A program made the translations under genes and the position numbers. Shown here piece after piece: positions 44,332 to 53,275 of a stretch of 64,000 nucleotides of DNA. This stretch comes from Hyphomicrobiales bacterium. Lineage in GTDB: Bacteria; Pseudomonadota; Alphaproteobacteria; Rhizobiales; Beijerinckiaceae. Within the stretch, counting starts at the first letter, position 1; each line of letters begins with the position of its first letter. Below the pieces are notes generated by a model. That model did no database searches, had not been told where the DNA came from, and saw only the letters and a list, made by a program, of their open reading frames with translations. Where the stretch lies: assembly GCA_016716745.1 (NCBI GenBank), contig JADJVD010000006.1, forward strand, positions 1 to 64,000. The letters run 5' to 3'.

Positions 44332-45174
44332 TCAGGCCGCCTCCGCGCTCATCGTCCGTTCGCCCGCCGCGTCCGCCGCCCACAGGGCGAAGCCGGTTTC
44401 AGCGCGCCGACCCGAGATCGTGAATGGCGCAAGATCGAAGAGCGGCTTGGTGGCGCGGAAATCGAAGCGCGCCAGCGGCCGGCCCGCCAGCTCCGCGCCG
44501 AGGCCGATCAGCAGCGTCGCCTGCAACGGCCCGTGCACGATGAGGCCCGGATAACCTTCCGTCTCCATCGTATACTTGCGGTCGTAGTGGATGCGGTGCC
44601 CGTTGAAGGTGAGCGCGGAATAGCGGAACAGCAAAGGCGCGGACGGGTCGATGCTGCGGGTCGCGTCCGCGGGTTCCGCGGCCTTGGTCTGGCCCGTCGG
44701 GCGCACCGCCGGCGCCTCGAGGCCGCGATAGACGATGTCGTGCTCCTCGGTGATGGCGAGGCCGCGCGCCGTCTCGACGCGATGCTCGACGACGACAAAG
44801 ACCAGACGCCCCGTCCGCCCTTCCTTCATCTCGACGCTTTTCACCGTCGAGCGTCGGGTCACCTCGTCGCCGATGCGCAGATCGTCCGAAAAGCGCACGC
44901 GCCCGCCCGCCCACATCCGGCGCGGCAGCGGCACGGGCGGCAGGAAGCCGCCGCGCGCCGCGTGCCCGTCCGACCCCAGCTCCGAGCTGCGCACGGTCGG
45001 CAGGGCGAGGCACCAGTGCACGCCCTGCGGCGCCGGCGCGCCCGGATCGAGCGAGGCATCCGCCATGTCGAGCGTGGCGCGATAGGCCGCCACGAGCCAG
45101 GGCGTGAGCGTGTCGCGCGCCGTCTCGGCGCGGCCCTCCCACGTCTTCAGAAGGGCGAGGTCGAGGTCGCTCAT
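44332..45174 (-). CDS. MaoC/FAS1-like hydratase, mesaconyl-C4-CoA hydratase-like
   Basis: The 280-residue protein is a double-hotdog hydratase: an N-terminal FAS1-like half (FLPPVPLPRRMWAGGRVRF) and a MaoC half with YSALTFNGHRIHYDRKY and GLIVHGPLQATLL. That is the pattern of HTD2-type and mesaconyl-C4-CoA hydratase proteins. Its start overlaps the stop of a CaiB-type CoA transferase, the same pairing as the mesaconyl-CoA transferase and hydratase of the 3-hydroxypropionate cycle. The substrate (mesaconyl, itaconyl or another C5 acyl-CoA) is an inference. Confidence 0.85.
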   Translation of the reverse strand: MSDLDLALLKTWEGRAETARDTLTPWLVAAYRATLDMADASLDPGAPAPQGVHWCLALPTVRSSELGSDGHAARGGFLPPVPLPRRMWAGGRVRFSDDLRIGDEVTRRSTVKSVEMKEGRTGRLVFVVVEHRVETARGLAITEEHDIVYRGLEAPAVRPTGQTKAAEPADATRSIDPSAPLLFRYSALTFNGHRIHYDRKYTMETEGYPGLIVHGPLQATLLIGLGAELAGRPLARFDFRATKPLFDLAPFTISGRRAETGFALWAADAAGERTMSAEAA

Positions 45175-46316
45175 GCGTCGTCTCCGAGAAATTCGCGTCG
45201 CACCGCCGCAGTGTCGGCGGCGAGCGTCGGCGAGGCGCCGTAGGCGCGCGGCGCGCCGATGAATTGCGCCGCCGGGCGCGGCGTCGCCACCGGGCCGTTG
45301 CGGGTCTGGATGTCGATCGTCGCAAGCGCGGGATGGGCGAGAAGGTCGCTCATCTCGTTCACCGACGCGAAGGCGATGTCGGCCCTGGCGAGCCGGGCCA
45401 CGAGGTCGGCCTTGTCGTGCCGCGCGAAACCCGCCTGCACGCGCGCGTCGGTCGCGGCGCGGTTCTGCACGCGCACGACGTTGGAGACGTGCCCGGGATC
45501 GACGGAGAAGCCCGGATCCTCCAGCACCTCGGCGCAGAGCTTCGCCCACTCCCGCTCGTTCTGGATCGAGATCAGGATCGGCTTGCCGTCGCGTGTGGTG
45601 AACACGCCGTAGGGCGAGATCGAAGGGTGGGCGAGGCCGATGCGCTGCGGCGGCTTGCCTGCCGCCGCGTGCAGGAAGGGCACCGCCATCCAGTCCACCA
45701 TCACGTCGAACATCGAGAGCCGGATGTCCGCGCCGCGCCCGCTGCGCTCGCGCTGGAACAGCGCCTCCATGATCGCCTGCGCGGCCGTGGCGCCGGTGGC
45801 GATGTCGACGATGGAGACGCCGACGCGCGCGGGCTCCGCCGGCCCGCCGGTGATCGAGGCCAGTCCCGATTCAGCCTGGATCAGCAGGTCGTAGGCCTTG
45901 CGGCTGGCCAGTTCGCCCGTCTCGCCATAGCCCGAGATCGAGCAGGCGACGAGGCGCGGGCGCCTCGCGCACAGGCTCTCGACCGCATAGCCGAGTTTGG
46001 CGAGCGCGCCGGGCTTGAGGTTCTGCACGAACACGTCCGCCCGCGCGATCAGCGCCTCGAACAGCGCCCGGTCGGCGGGCTTGCCGAGATCCATCGAGAC
46101 CGACTGCTTGCCGCGGTTCAGCCAGACGAAGTAGCTCGATTCCCCCGCCGCCACGTCGTCGTAGCCGCGCGCGAAGTCGCCTTCCGGCCGCTCCAGCTTG
46201 ACGACGCGGGCGCCCGCGTCGGCGAGCCGCGCGGTGGCGTAGGGAGCGGCCACCGCCTGTTCGAGCGCGACTACGAGCAGGCCGGAAAGGGGCAGGGCGG
46301 GCGTTTCGTCGGGCAT
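45171..46316 (-). CDS. CaiB/BaiF-family (class III) CoA transferase
   Basis: The 381-residue enzyme moves CoA between organic acids. It starts LPLSGLLVVALEQAVAAPYATARLADAGARVVKLERPEGD and has KAYDLLIQAESGLASITG, then VGVSIVDIATG, where D171 is the likely catalytic aspartate that forms the acyl-CoA anhydride. It is upstream of and overlaps the MaoC-like hydratase by 4 bp. The pair is typical of C5 dicarboxylate (mesaconate, itaconate, citramalate) use, which I suggest but cannot prove. Confidence 0.9.
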   Translation of the reverse strand: MPDETPALPLSGLLVVALEQAVAAPYATARLADAGARVVKLERPEGDFARGYDDVAAGESSYFVWLNRGKQSVSMDLGKPADRALFEALIARADVFVQNLKPGALAKLGYAVESLCARRPRLVACSISGYGETGELASRKAYDLLIQAESGLASITGGPAEPARVGVSIVDIATGATAAQAIMEALFQRERSGRGADIRLSMFDVMVDWMAVPFLHAAAGKPPQRIGLAHPSISPYGVFTTRDGKPILISIQNEREWAKLCAEVLEDPGFSVDPGHVSNVVRVQNRAATDARVQAGFARHDKADLVARLARADIAFASVNEMSDLLAHPALATIDIQTRNGPVATPRPAAQFIGAPRAYGASPTLAADTAAVRREFLGDDA

Positions 46317-46369
46317 GGGCGTCCATAGGATTGTTTGCGGTCTTGCGCGAGCCTGCCGGCGCGCATGGG

Positions 46370-46780
46370 TCAGGCGCGCGGCGGGAAACCCTTCTCGTGC
46401 GTCGGCAGCGTCGGGTCGAGCGGCGCCCAGGCCGGCCGGCTTCGCACCCACAGATTGGCCTTCGCCGCGACCCACGACGAGTCGTCGAGCGTCGCGGCGT
46501 TTACTGTGATCAGGCCGCGCGCCACGATGTCGGTCGTCGTCGTCGCGCCGCAGACCGGGCAGAAGCGCCGTCGCATCGCTCCGCCGCTGTCGGCGGTCGA
46601 TTCGTAGACCGCGCTTTCGCCCGTCGTCCGCAGATCGGCCGGGCGGAGCACGACATGCGTCATCGGCGCGCCGCCGGCCTTCCGGCAATCCGTGCAGTAG
46701 CAGTTGACGGCCGTCAGCGCCGGCCCGTCGCTGTCGTAGCGCAGCCGCCCGCACAGGCAGCCGCCCGCAAATCCCGTCAT
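46370..46780 (-). CDS. GFA-family (CENP-V/Gfa) zinc protein
   Basis: The 136-residue product has the seven zinc-binding cysteines of the glutathione-dependent formaldehyde-activating family: C8 and C10 in GGCLCGRLRY, C27, C29 and C32 in NCYCTDCRKAGG, and C74 and C77 in FCPVCGA. Most members have no proven function beyond glutathione or metal binding. It points away from the binding protein gene at 46937 and lies 53 bp from the CoA transferase. Confidence 0.92.
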   Translation of the reverse strand: MTGFAGGCLCGRLRYDSDGPALTAVNCYCTDCRKAGGAPMTHVVLRPADLRTTGESAVYESTADSGGAMRRRFCPVCGATTTTDIVARGLITVNAATLDDSSWVAAKANLWVRSRPAWAPLDPTLPTHEKGFPPRA

Positions 46781-46936
46781 TCGGCGTCTCTCCCGATCGC
46801 GGCGCGCGGATGCGTCGCAGGCTCCAGAATGCCCCGGAATGCGGCGGGCGGCGAGCCGGAATTGACGCCGGGCCGCCGCCAAGGCACTTGTTGCGGCCAA
46901 GGCCGCGTCAACGCCGGCCTCAGGGAGGATTTCGCG

Positions 46937-47932
46937 ATGCTGAAATACGCGCTCGCCGGGCTCATCGCGCTCGGCATGGCGGCGACGGCCAACGCCCAGA
47001 CGCCGATCGTCATCAAGTTCAGCCACGTCGTCGCCCCCGACACGCCGAAGGGCAAGGGCGCCGACAAGTTCAAGGAGCTGGCCGAGAAATACACGGCCGG
47101 CAAGGTCAAGATCGAGGTCTATCCGAACTCGCAGCTCTACAAGGACAAGGAGGAGCTCGAGGCGCTCCAGCTCGGCTCGGTGCAGATGCTCGCGCCCTCG
47201 CTCGCCAAGTTCGGGCCGCTCGGCGCCCGCGAGTTCGAGGCGTTCGACCTTCCCTTCATCCTCCCGACCAAGGCCGCCCTGCGCAAGGTGACGGACGGGC
47301 CGATCGGCAAGGGCCTGTTCAAGAAGCTCGAGTCGAAGGGCATCATCGGCCTCGCCTATTGGGACAACGGCTTCAAGGTGATGAGCGCCAACAAGCCGCT
47401 CAAGAATCCGGCCGACTTCAAGGGCCTGAAGATGCGCATCCAGTCCTCGAAGGTTCTGGAGGCGCAGTTCCGCGCCCTCGGCGCGCTGCCGCAGGTGCTG
47501 GCCTTCTCCGAGGTCTATCAGGCGATGCAGACCGGCGTCGTCGACGGCTCGGAGAACACGCCCTCGAACATGTACACCCAGAAGCACAACGAGGTGCAGA
47601 AGTTCATCACGGTCTCCGACCACGGCTACATCGGCTATGCGGTGATCGTGAACAAGAAATTCTGGGATGGCCTGCCGGGCGACATCCGCGGCCAGCTCGA
47701 GAAGGCGATGGACGAGGCGACCGCCTACTCCAACGGCATCTCGCAGAAGGAGAACGACGACGCGCTCGCCGCCATGAAGGCCGCCAACACCTCGACCTTC
47801 ATCGAGCTGTCGCCGGCCGAGAAGGCCGAGTGGGTCAAGGCTCTTCAGCCCGTCTACAAGGAGATGGAGGGCCGCGTCGGCAAGGATCTGCTCGAGCAGA
47901 TCCTGAAGGAGGCCAAGGGCTCCGGCGCCTGA
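46937..47932 (+). CDS. dctP: TRAP transporter solute-binding protein (DctP), orphan
   Basis: The 331-residue protein has a signal peptide ending ATANAQ and a clear C4-dicarboxylate DctP pattern: IVIKFSHVVAPDTPKGKGADKFKEL, KVKIEVYPNSQLYKDKEELEALQLGS and LKMRIQSSKVLEAQFRALGA, where the arginine in KMRIQ binds the carboxylate. SEVYQAMQTGVVDGSENTPSN is also diagnostic. An AGGGAGG site precedes the ATG and a terminator follows. It has no dctQ or dctM next to it, so it must use membrane subunits from elsewhere. Confidence 0.94.
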   Translation: MLKYALAGLIALGMAATANAQTPIVIKFSHVVAPDTPKGKGADKFKELAEKYTAGKVKIEVYPNSQLYKDKEELEALQLGSVQMLAPSLAKFGPLGAREFEAFDLPFILPTKAALRKVTDGPIGKGLFKKLESKGIIGLAYWDNGFKVMSANKPLKNPADFKGLKMRIQSSKVLEAQFRALGALPQVLAFSEVYQAMQTGVVDGSENTPSNMYTQKHNEVQKFITVSDHGYIGYAVIVNKKFWDGLPGDIRGQLEKAMDEATAYSNGISQKENDDALAAMKAANTSTFIELSPAEKAEWVKALQPVYKEMEGRVGKDLLEQILKEAKGSGA

Positions 47933-47957
47933 GCGCGTCGCGCCGCCGCGATATTGG

Positions 47958-47984
47958 CCCCCGCCCGAAAGGGCGGGGGTTTTC
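47958..47984 (+). terminator. Rho-independent terminator after the orphan dctP
   Basis: The perfect 9-bp arms CCCCCGCCC and GGGCGGGGG enclose the tetraloop GAAA and are followed by TTTTCTTTT. It starts 26 bp after the stop codon. Confidence 0.96.
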
Positions 47985-48014
47985 TTTTCGCGACCGCCGC
48001 GCAAGGCTCGCGCG

Positions 48015-49358
48015 ATGAGCGACTGGACCGACGCATTCTTCGCCCCGCCCGCCTTGCGCGACGCCCTCTCGGGCGCGGCGCTGGCCGAGCGCATGCTCGC
48101 CGTCGAGGCGGCGCTGGCCGAGGCCGGCGCCGAGGCCGGCGTCGTCCCGGCGGACGCGGCCGGCGTGATCGCCGCGGCCGCGCGCGCGATGCGGCCGGAC
48201 GCGGGCGCGTTGTTTCAGGCCGGCGCGCGCGCCGGGACGCTCGCCATCCCCCTCGTCGCCGCGCTGACCGGGGCGGTGCGCGAACGGTCCGCCCCGGCGG
48301 CGGGCTACGTCCATCTCGGCGCGACCAGTCAGGACGTGGTCGACACCGCGACCGTTCTCGTTCTGCGCGAGGTCGCGCGCGGGCTCGACGCGGACCTTGC
48401 CGCCGCGGTCACGGCCGCCGCCGCGCTCGCCCGCGCGCATCGCGCGACGCCGATGCTGGCGCGCACGCTGATGCAGCCGGCGAGCCCGATCGTCTTCGGC
48501 CTGCGCGCCGCGCAATGGCTTCTCGCGCTGGACGAGTCGCGCGGGCGCCTCGCGCGCGCCGCCGGCGAGGCCGCGCAGCTCCAGTTCGGCGGCGCGTCGG
48601 GCAATCTCGCCGCCCTCGGCGACAAGGGGTCGGCGGTCGCCGCAGCGCTCGCCCGCCGTCTCGATCTCGCCCTCCCGCCCGCGCCCTGGCATGCGCGGCG
48701 CGGCGCGCTCGTCGCCTTCGCGGCCGAGGCGGCGATCGCGCTCGGCGCGGCCGCCAAGATCGCCGGCGACGTCGCGCTGCTGATGCAGGCGGAGATCGCC
48801 GAGGCCTTCGAGGCGCCCGAGGCCGGGCGCGGCGGCTCCTCCGCCATGCCGCACAAGCGCAACCCCGTGCGCGCGATGCAGATCCGCGCGGCGCATGCGC
48901 AGGCGCCCGGCCTGCTGGCGACGCTCGTCGCCGGCATGGCGCAGGAGCAGGAGCGCGCGCTCGGCGCCTGGCAGGCGGAATGGGCGGCGCTGCCGCAACT
49001 CATTCTGCTCGCCGGCGGCGGCCTCGCCAATCTGGCCGCGCTGCTCGGCGGGCTGATCGTCGATCCGGCGCGGATGCGCGCCAATCTTGAGGCGTTGCGA
49101 GGCCTGCCGTTTTCCGAGGCCGCCGTCGCCGCGCTGGCGCCGGCGCTCGGACGCGACGGCGCCCATCAGCGGGTCGAAGCGGCGGCGCGCCGCGCGGTCG
49201 AAACGGGCGGGACGCTCGCCGCCGCCCTCGCGGCCGATCCGGCTGTCGCCGCGGTGCTGACCCGCGCGCAATTGGACGCGGCGCTCGCTCCGCTGGCCGC
49301 GTCGGGCGCGGCGCAAAGCTTCATCGACGCCGCGCTGGCGCGCGCCCCGAGGCGGTAG
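48015..49358 (+). CDS. pcaB: 3-carboxy-cis,cis-muconate cycloisomerase-like lyase
   Basis: The 447-residue enzyme belongs to the fumarase/argininosuccinate lyase superfamily. YVHLGATSQDVVDTATVL and the signature loop GGSSAMPHKRNPVRA, followed by GAWQAEW, are characteristic of PcaB, which converts 3-carboxymuconate to 4-carboxymuconolactone in protocatechuate degradation. No other pca gene is adjacent, so the assignment rests on sequence only; an adenylosuccinate lyase-like role is less likely. Confidence 0.88.
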   Translation: MSDWTDAFFAPPALRDALSGAALAERMLAVEAALAEAGAEAGVVPADAAGVIAAAARAMRPDAGALFQAGARAGTLAIPLVAALTGAVRERSAPAAGYVHLGATSQDVVDTATVLVLREVARGLDADLAAAVTAAAALARAHRATPMLARTLMQPASPIVFGLRAAQWLLALDESRGRLARAAGEAAQLQFGGASGNLAALGDKGSAVAAALARRLDLALPPAPWHARRGALVAFAAEAAIALGAAAKIAGDVALLMQAEIAEAFEAPEAGRGGSSAMPHKRNPVRAMQIRAAHAQAPGLLATLVAGMAQEQERALGAWQAEWAALPQLILLAGGGLANLAALLGGLIVDPARMRANLEALRGLPFSEAAVAALAPALGRDGAHQRVEAAARRAVETGGTLAAALAADPAVAAVLTRAQLDAALAPLAASGAAQSFIDAALARAPRR

Positions 49359-49367
49359 CGGGACGCT

Positions 49368-50156
49368 CTAACGCGACATTTTTTTCTTGGCGGCGGATTT
49401 TTTCGTCGCCGGCTTTGATTTCGACTTGGCTTTGGTCTTCGCCTTCGTCTTCGCTTTGGCGGCGCCCGCCGGCCCCGTCGCGCTCTGGCCGATCATCGCG
49501 CCGGCGCCGCGCGGCCGATAGCCGTAGCCGCGGAACCGCTCGGCGATGCGGGTGATCTCGTCGTCCGGCAGGATCGTCGGCTTGCCGACGGCGAGCGCGG
49601 AATAATACATCCTCGCCAGCGTCTCGAGTTCGACGGCCCGCCACATCGCCTGGCCGAGATCGGTTCCGCAGGCGATCATGCCGTGATTGCCGAGCAGCAC
49701 GCCCTGCCGGTCGACGAGGCCCTCGACCGCGAGGTCCGACAACTCCTTCGTGCCGAATGGCGCATAGCCGGTGCAGCGGATCGTCGGCCCGCCGAAGGCC
49801 GCGATCATGTAGTGCGCCGCCGGAATCGGCTTGCGCAGGATCGACAGGACCGTCGCATACATCGCATGCGTGTGGACGATGGCGCCGACGTCGGCGCGCG
49901 CGCGCATGATGTCGAGGTGGAAGCGCCATTCGCTCGACGGCTTCATCTTGCCGCGCCAGGCGCCGTATTCGCCGTTGAGCGGCATCAGCGCCAGCATGTC
50001 CGGCTTCATCTCGTCGTAGGGCACCGCCGACGGCGTGATCAGCATCGCATCGCCGATGCGCGCCGAAATATTGCCCGCCGTGCCCTGATTGAGGCCGAGC
50101 GGATTGAGCCGCCGGCATTGCTCGACGATCGCCTGCCGCAGTTCCTTTTCCTTCAT
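49368..50156 (-). CDS. Class II aldolase (FucA-like) with lysine-rich tail
   Basis: The 262-residue enzyme has the zinc site of L-fuculose-phosphate aldolase: H95 and H97 in AIVHTHAMYATV, H158 in LLGNHGMIA, and the catalytic glutamate E76 in PSSEWRFH. It starts MKEKELRQAIVEQCRRL. The last 40 residues are a Lys/Ala/Ser repeat (AKAKTKAKTKAKSKSKP) that looks like a histone H1-type tail and is not part of the family fold. It would cleave a phosphorylated or free hydroxy acid or sugar; the substrate is unknown. It is divergent from the malonyl-CoA decarboxylase gene. Confidence 0.92.
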   Translation of the reverse strand: MKEKELRQAIVEQCRRLNPLGLNQGTAGNISARIGDAMLITPSAVPYDEMKPDMLALMPLNGEYGAWRGKMKPSSEWRFHLDIMRARADVGAIVHTHAMYATVLSILRKPIPAAHYMIAAFGGPTIRCTGYAPFGTKELSDLAVEGLVDRQGVLLGNHGMIACGTDLGQAMWRAVELETLARMYYSALAVGKPTILPDDEITRIAERFRGYGYRPRGAGAMIGQSATGPAGAAKAKTKAKTKAKSKSKPATKKSAAKKKMSR

Positions 50157-50293
50157 CGCGGCGAATCCCCAGCCTGGCGCATTCGAATCGCAGACTTATG
50201 ACGGCGCCGCCGCACTGTCGAGCCGGGCGCGCGGGCCCGGCTGGCGCGCCCGCGCGGCTCGTGGCAAGCTCCCTGCCTCGATGGGCAAGAGGA

Positions 50294-51658
50294 GTGACGG
50301 TCATCGTCTCATTCTTCGGCGACTTGCTGCTGAACGTGACCGAGCGCGGCCGCGCGCTGGTCGGCCTCAAGCGCGCGACGCCGCTCGCCGTCGCCGACAT
50401 CCTGAAACTCGCCGACGACCTGATGTCGAACCGCGGCGAAGCCTCGGGCGTGGCGCTGGCGCGCGACATTCTCTCCGGCTACGCCGCTCTCTCGCAGGAG
50501 GACAAGACGCGCGTGCTGGTCGGCTTTGCGGAGGGCTTCGGCCCGCCCGTGGAGCGCTTGAAGCACGCCGCGCAGGCCTTCCTCGCCCATCCCGACGCGC
50601 GCAACGCCGGCTTGCTCTTCGCCGCCTCCGAGCCGCGCCGGCAGGAGCTGGTGCGCCGCCTCAATCTGGCGCCCGGCGGCACCCACGCGCTGGTGCGCAT
50701 GCGCGAGGATCTGCTGGAGCGGCGCGACGCCAATCCTGCGCTCGCCGCCTTCGACGAGGATTTCGTCCATCTCTTCTCGGCCTGGTTCAATCGCGGCTTC
50801 CTAGTGCTGCGCCAGATCGACTGGTCGACGCCCGCCAACATTCTGGAGAAGATCATCCGCTACGAGGCGGTGCACGCCATCGCGGGATGGGACGATCTGC
50901 GTCGCCGGCTCGAGCCGCGCGACAGGCGCCTGTTCGCCTTCTTCCATCCCGCGCTCGCCGACGAACCGCTGATCTTCGTGCAGGTGGCGCTGACGGACGC
51001 CATTCCCGCCGCCATCCAGCCCTTGCTCAAGCAGCAGGTCGGCCCCGCGCCCGCCAGGCCGACGACCGCGGTGTTCTATTCCATCTCGAACGCCCAGAAG
51101 GGCCTCGCCGGCATTTCCTTCGGCAATTTCCTGATCAAGCAGGTGGTCGAGGATCTCAAGCGCGAGACGCCTTCGCTCGCGACCTTCGTCACGCTCTCGC
51201 CCGTTCCGGGCTTCGCGCGCTGGCTCGCCGACGAGCGCGCGAAAGAGGGCTCCGACGCGCTGACCGCCGACGACCGTCGCGCGCTGGCGCTGCTCGATCA
51301 TCCGAACTGGATGCAGAAGGCCGGCGCGGTCGAGGCCGCCGAACGCGCGCTTCTGCCGCTCGCCGCGCACTATTTCCTCAAGGCGAAAACCGCCTCCGGC
51401 CGGCCGATCGATCCTGTGGCGCGTTTCCATCTCGGCAACGGCGCGCGGCTCGAACGGCTGAACTTTCTCGGCGACGAGTCGGCCCGCGGCCTCGCCCAGT
51501 CGCACGGGCTGATGGTCAATTACCTCTACGATCTCGGCTATATCGAGTCGAACCACGAGGCCTTCGTCGCCAAGGGCGAGGTCGCCGCCTCCACCGCCGT
51601 GCGTCGCCAGCTGCGCACAAAATCCGTCGCGAGCGACTTCCTCGCCTCCCTCTCCTGA
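50294..51658 (+). CDS. matA: Malonyl-CoA decarboxylase
   Basis: This enzyme turns malonyl-CoA into acetyl-CoA and carbon dioxide. The C-terminal catalytic domain holds FYSISNAQKGLAGISFGNFLIKQVV, FVTLSPVPGFARWL (catalytic Ser) and PVARFHLGNGARLERLNFLGDES (catalytic His), then YLYDLGYIESNHEAF. The start is uncertain; I chose the GTG at 50294, which gives VIVSFFGDLLL near the N terminus (454 residues), though the frame runs further upstream. It is followed 12 bp later by malonyl-CoA synthetase, the matA-matB arrangement of malonate users. Confidence 0.92.
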   Translation: MTVIVSFFGDLLLNVTERGRALVGLKRATPLAVADILKLADDLMSNRGEASGVALARDILSGYAALSQEDKTRVLVGFAEGFGPPVERLKHAAQAFLAHPDARNAGLLFAASEPRRQELVRRLNLAPGGTHALVRMREDLLERRDANPALAAFDEDFVHLFSAWFNRGFLVLRQIDWSTPANILEKIIRYEAVHAIAGWDDLRRRLEPRDRRLFAFFHPALADEPLIFVQVALTDAIPAAIQPLLKQQVGPAPARPTTAVFYSISNAQKGLAGISFGNFLIKQVVEDLKRETPSLATFVTLSPVPGFARWLADERAKEGSDALTADDRRALALLDHPNWMQKAGAVEAAERALLPLAAHYFLKAKTASGRPIDPVARFHLGNGARLERLNFLGDESARGLAQSHGLMVNYLYDLGYIESNHEAFVAKGEVAASTAVRRQLRTKSVASDFLASLS

Positions 51659-51670
51659 GACTTCGACACA

Positions 51671-53188
51671 ATGTCCGACAATCTGTTCGAGCTGATCCGC
51701 GCGCGCGTTCCCGATCCCGACAAGATCGTCATCCATGCGCCGGACCGCGACATCTCCTACGCCGGTCTGATCGCGCTGTCGGGGCAGGTCGCCAACGCGC
51801 TCGTCGCGCTCGGCGTGCGCGTCGGCGATCGCGTCGCGGTGCAGGCGGACAAGTCGCCCGAGATGCTGCTCGTCTATCTCGCCTGCGCGCGCGCCGGCGC
51901 GGTGTTCCTGCCGCTCAACACCGGCTACACGCTCGCCGAGATCGAGTATTTCGTGTCCGACGCCGAGCCCGCGCTGGTGATCTGCCGGCCCGCGACGCTG
52001 GAGGCGATGCGCGCGCTGGGCGCCAGGCTCGGCGTCAAGGCGGTGGAAAGTCTCGGCGCGACGCGCGAGGGCACGCTGTGGCCAAAGGTGGAGGCCGCGA
52101 GCGCCGACTTCGCGACCGTCGCGCGCGCGGCGGACGACCTTGCGGCCATCCTCTACACCTCCGGCACGACGGGCCGCTCCAAGGGCGCGATGCTGTCGCA
52201 TCGCAACCTGTCCTCCAATTCGCTGACGCTGGTCGACTACTGGCGCTTCACGCGCGACGACGTGCTCATCCATGCGCTGCCGATCTACCACACGCACGGG
52301 CTTTTCGTGGCGACCAACGTCGTGCTGTTCGCCGGCGCCTCGATGATCTTCCAGCCGAAGTTCGACGCCGACGCGATCATGGCGGCGATGCCGCGCGCCA
52401 CCGCGCTGATGGGCGTGCCGACCTTCTACACGCGTTTGCTCGAACATGACGGCCTGACGCGCGAGGCGACGCGGCGCATGCGCCTGTTCGTCTCCGGCTC
52501 CGCGCCGCTGCTCGCCGAGACGCATGACGCCTGGCGCGCGAAGACCGGTCACGCCATTCTCGAGCGCTACGGCATGACCGAGACGAACATGAACACCTCG
52601 AACCCCTATGACGGCGACCGCATCGCCGGCACGGTGGGCTTCCCGCTGCCGGGCGTGTCGCTGCGCGTCGCCGAACCCGAGAGCGGCCGCGTGCTGGCGC
52701 AGGGCGAGATCGGCGTGCTGGAGGTGAAGGGCCCGAACGTGTTTCAGGGCTACTGGCGCATGCCGGAGAAGACGGCGAGCGAGTTCCGCGCCGACGGCTT
52801 CTTCATCACCGGCGATCTCGGCAAGATCGACGAGCGCGGCTATGTCCACATCGTCGGCCGCGCCAAGGATCTGATCATTTCCGGCGGCTTCAACGTCTAT
52901 CCGAAGGAAGTGGAGAGCGAAATCGACGCGCTGCCGGGGATCGTCGAGAGCGCCGTCGTCGGCGTGCCGCATCCCGATTTCGGCGAAGGCGTCACGGCGG
53001 TGGTCGTGCGTGAGCCGGGCGCGTCGATCGACGAAGGGGCGATCCTCGCCGCGCTCGAGGATCGGCTGGCGAAATTCAAGCTGCCGAAGCGCGTCTTCTT
53101 CGTCGCCGATCTGCCGCGCAATACGATGGGCAAGGTGCAGAAGAACCTGCTGCGCGACCAGCACAAGGATCTGTTCGCGAAACGTTGA
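51671..53188 (+). CDS. matB: Malonyl-CoA synthetase
   Basis: MatB activates malonate with ATP and CoA. The 505-residue protein is an AMP-forming acyl-CoA synthetase with P-loop YTSGTTGRSKGAMLSH, the motif ERYGMTETNMNT (adenylate binding), and FFITGDLGKIDERGYVHIVGRAKDLIISGG at the hinge. ALPIYHTHGLFVATN is typical of malonyl-CoA synthetases. It follows matA closely, so the two make acetyl-CoA from malonate. No malonate transporter gene or matR regulator is adjacent. Confidence 0.94.
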   Translation: MSDNLFELIRARVPDPDKIVIHAPDRDISYAGLIALSGQVANALVALGVRVGDRVAVQADKSPEMLLVYLACARAGAVFLPLNTGYTLAEIEYFVSDAEPALVICRPATLEAMRALGARLGVKAVESLGATREGTLWPKVEAASADFATVARAADDLAAILYTSGTTGRSKGAMLSHRNLSSNSLTLVDYWRFTRDDVLIHALPIYHTHGLFVATNVVLFAGASMIFQPKFDADAIMAAMPRATALMGVPTFYTRLLEHDGLTREATRRMRLFVSGSAPLLAETHDAWRAKTGHAILERYGMTETNMNTSNPYDGDRIAGTVGFPLPGVSLRVAEPESGRVLAQGEIGVLEVKGPNVFQGYWRMPEKTASEFRADGFFITGDLGKIDERGYVHIVGRAKDLIISGGFNVYPKEVESEIDALPGIVESAVVGVPHPDFGEGVTAVVVREPGASIDEGAILAALEDRLAKFKLPKRVFFVADLPRNTMGKVQKNLLRDQHKDLFAKR

Positions 53189-53213
53189 GAGCCGGCGCCC
53201 TCAGCCCCCAGTC

Positions 53214-53248
53214 GTCATGGCCGGGCTTGTCCCGGCCATCCACGCCGC
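53214..53248. repeat. Dispersed palindromic repeat, copy 2 (family A)
   Basis: Identical over 35 bp to the copy at 19406-19440, with the hairpin GGCCGGGCTTGTCCCGGCC. It lies in the short gap between the convergent matB and idonate-type dehydrogenase genes and could help end both transcripts. Confidence 0.9.
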
Positions 53249-53275
53249 AGCGCCGCGCGCACTGGCCGCGCCCGC

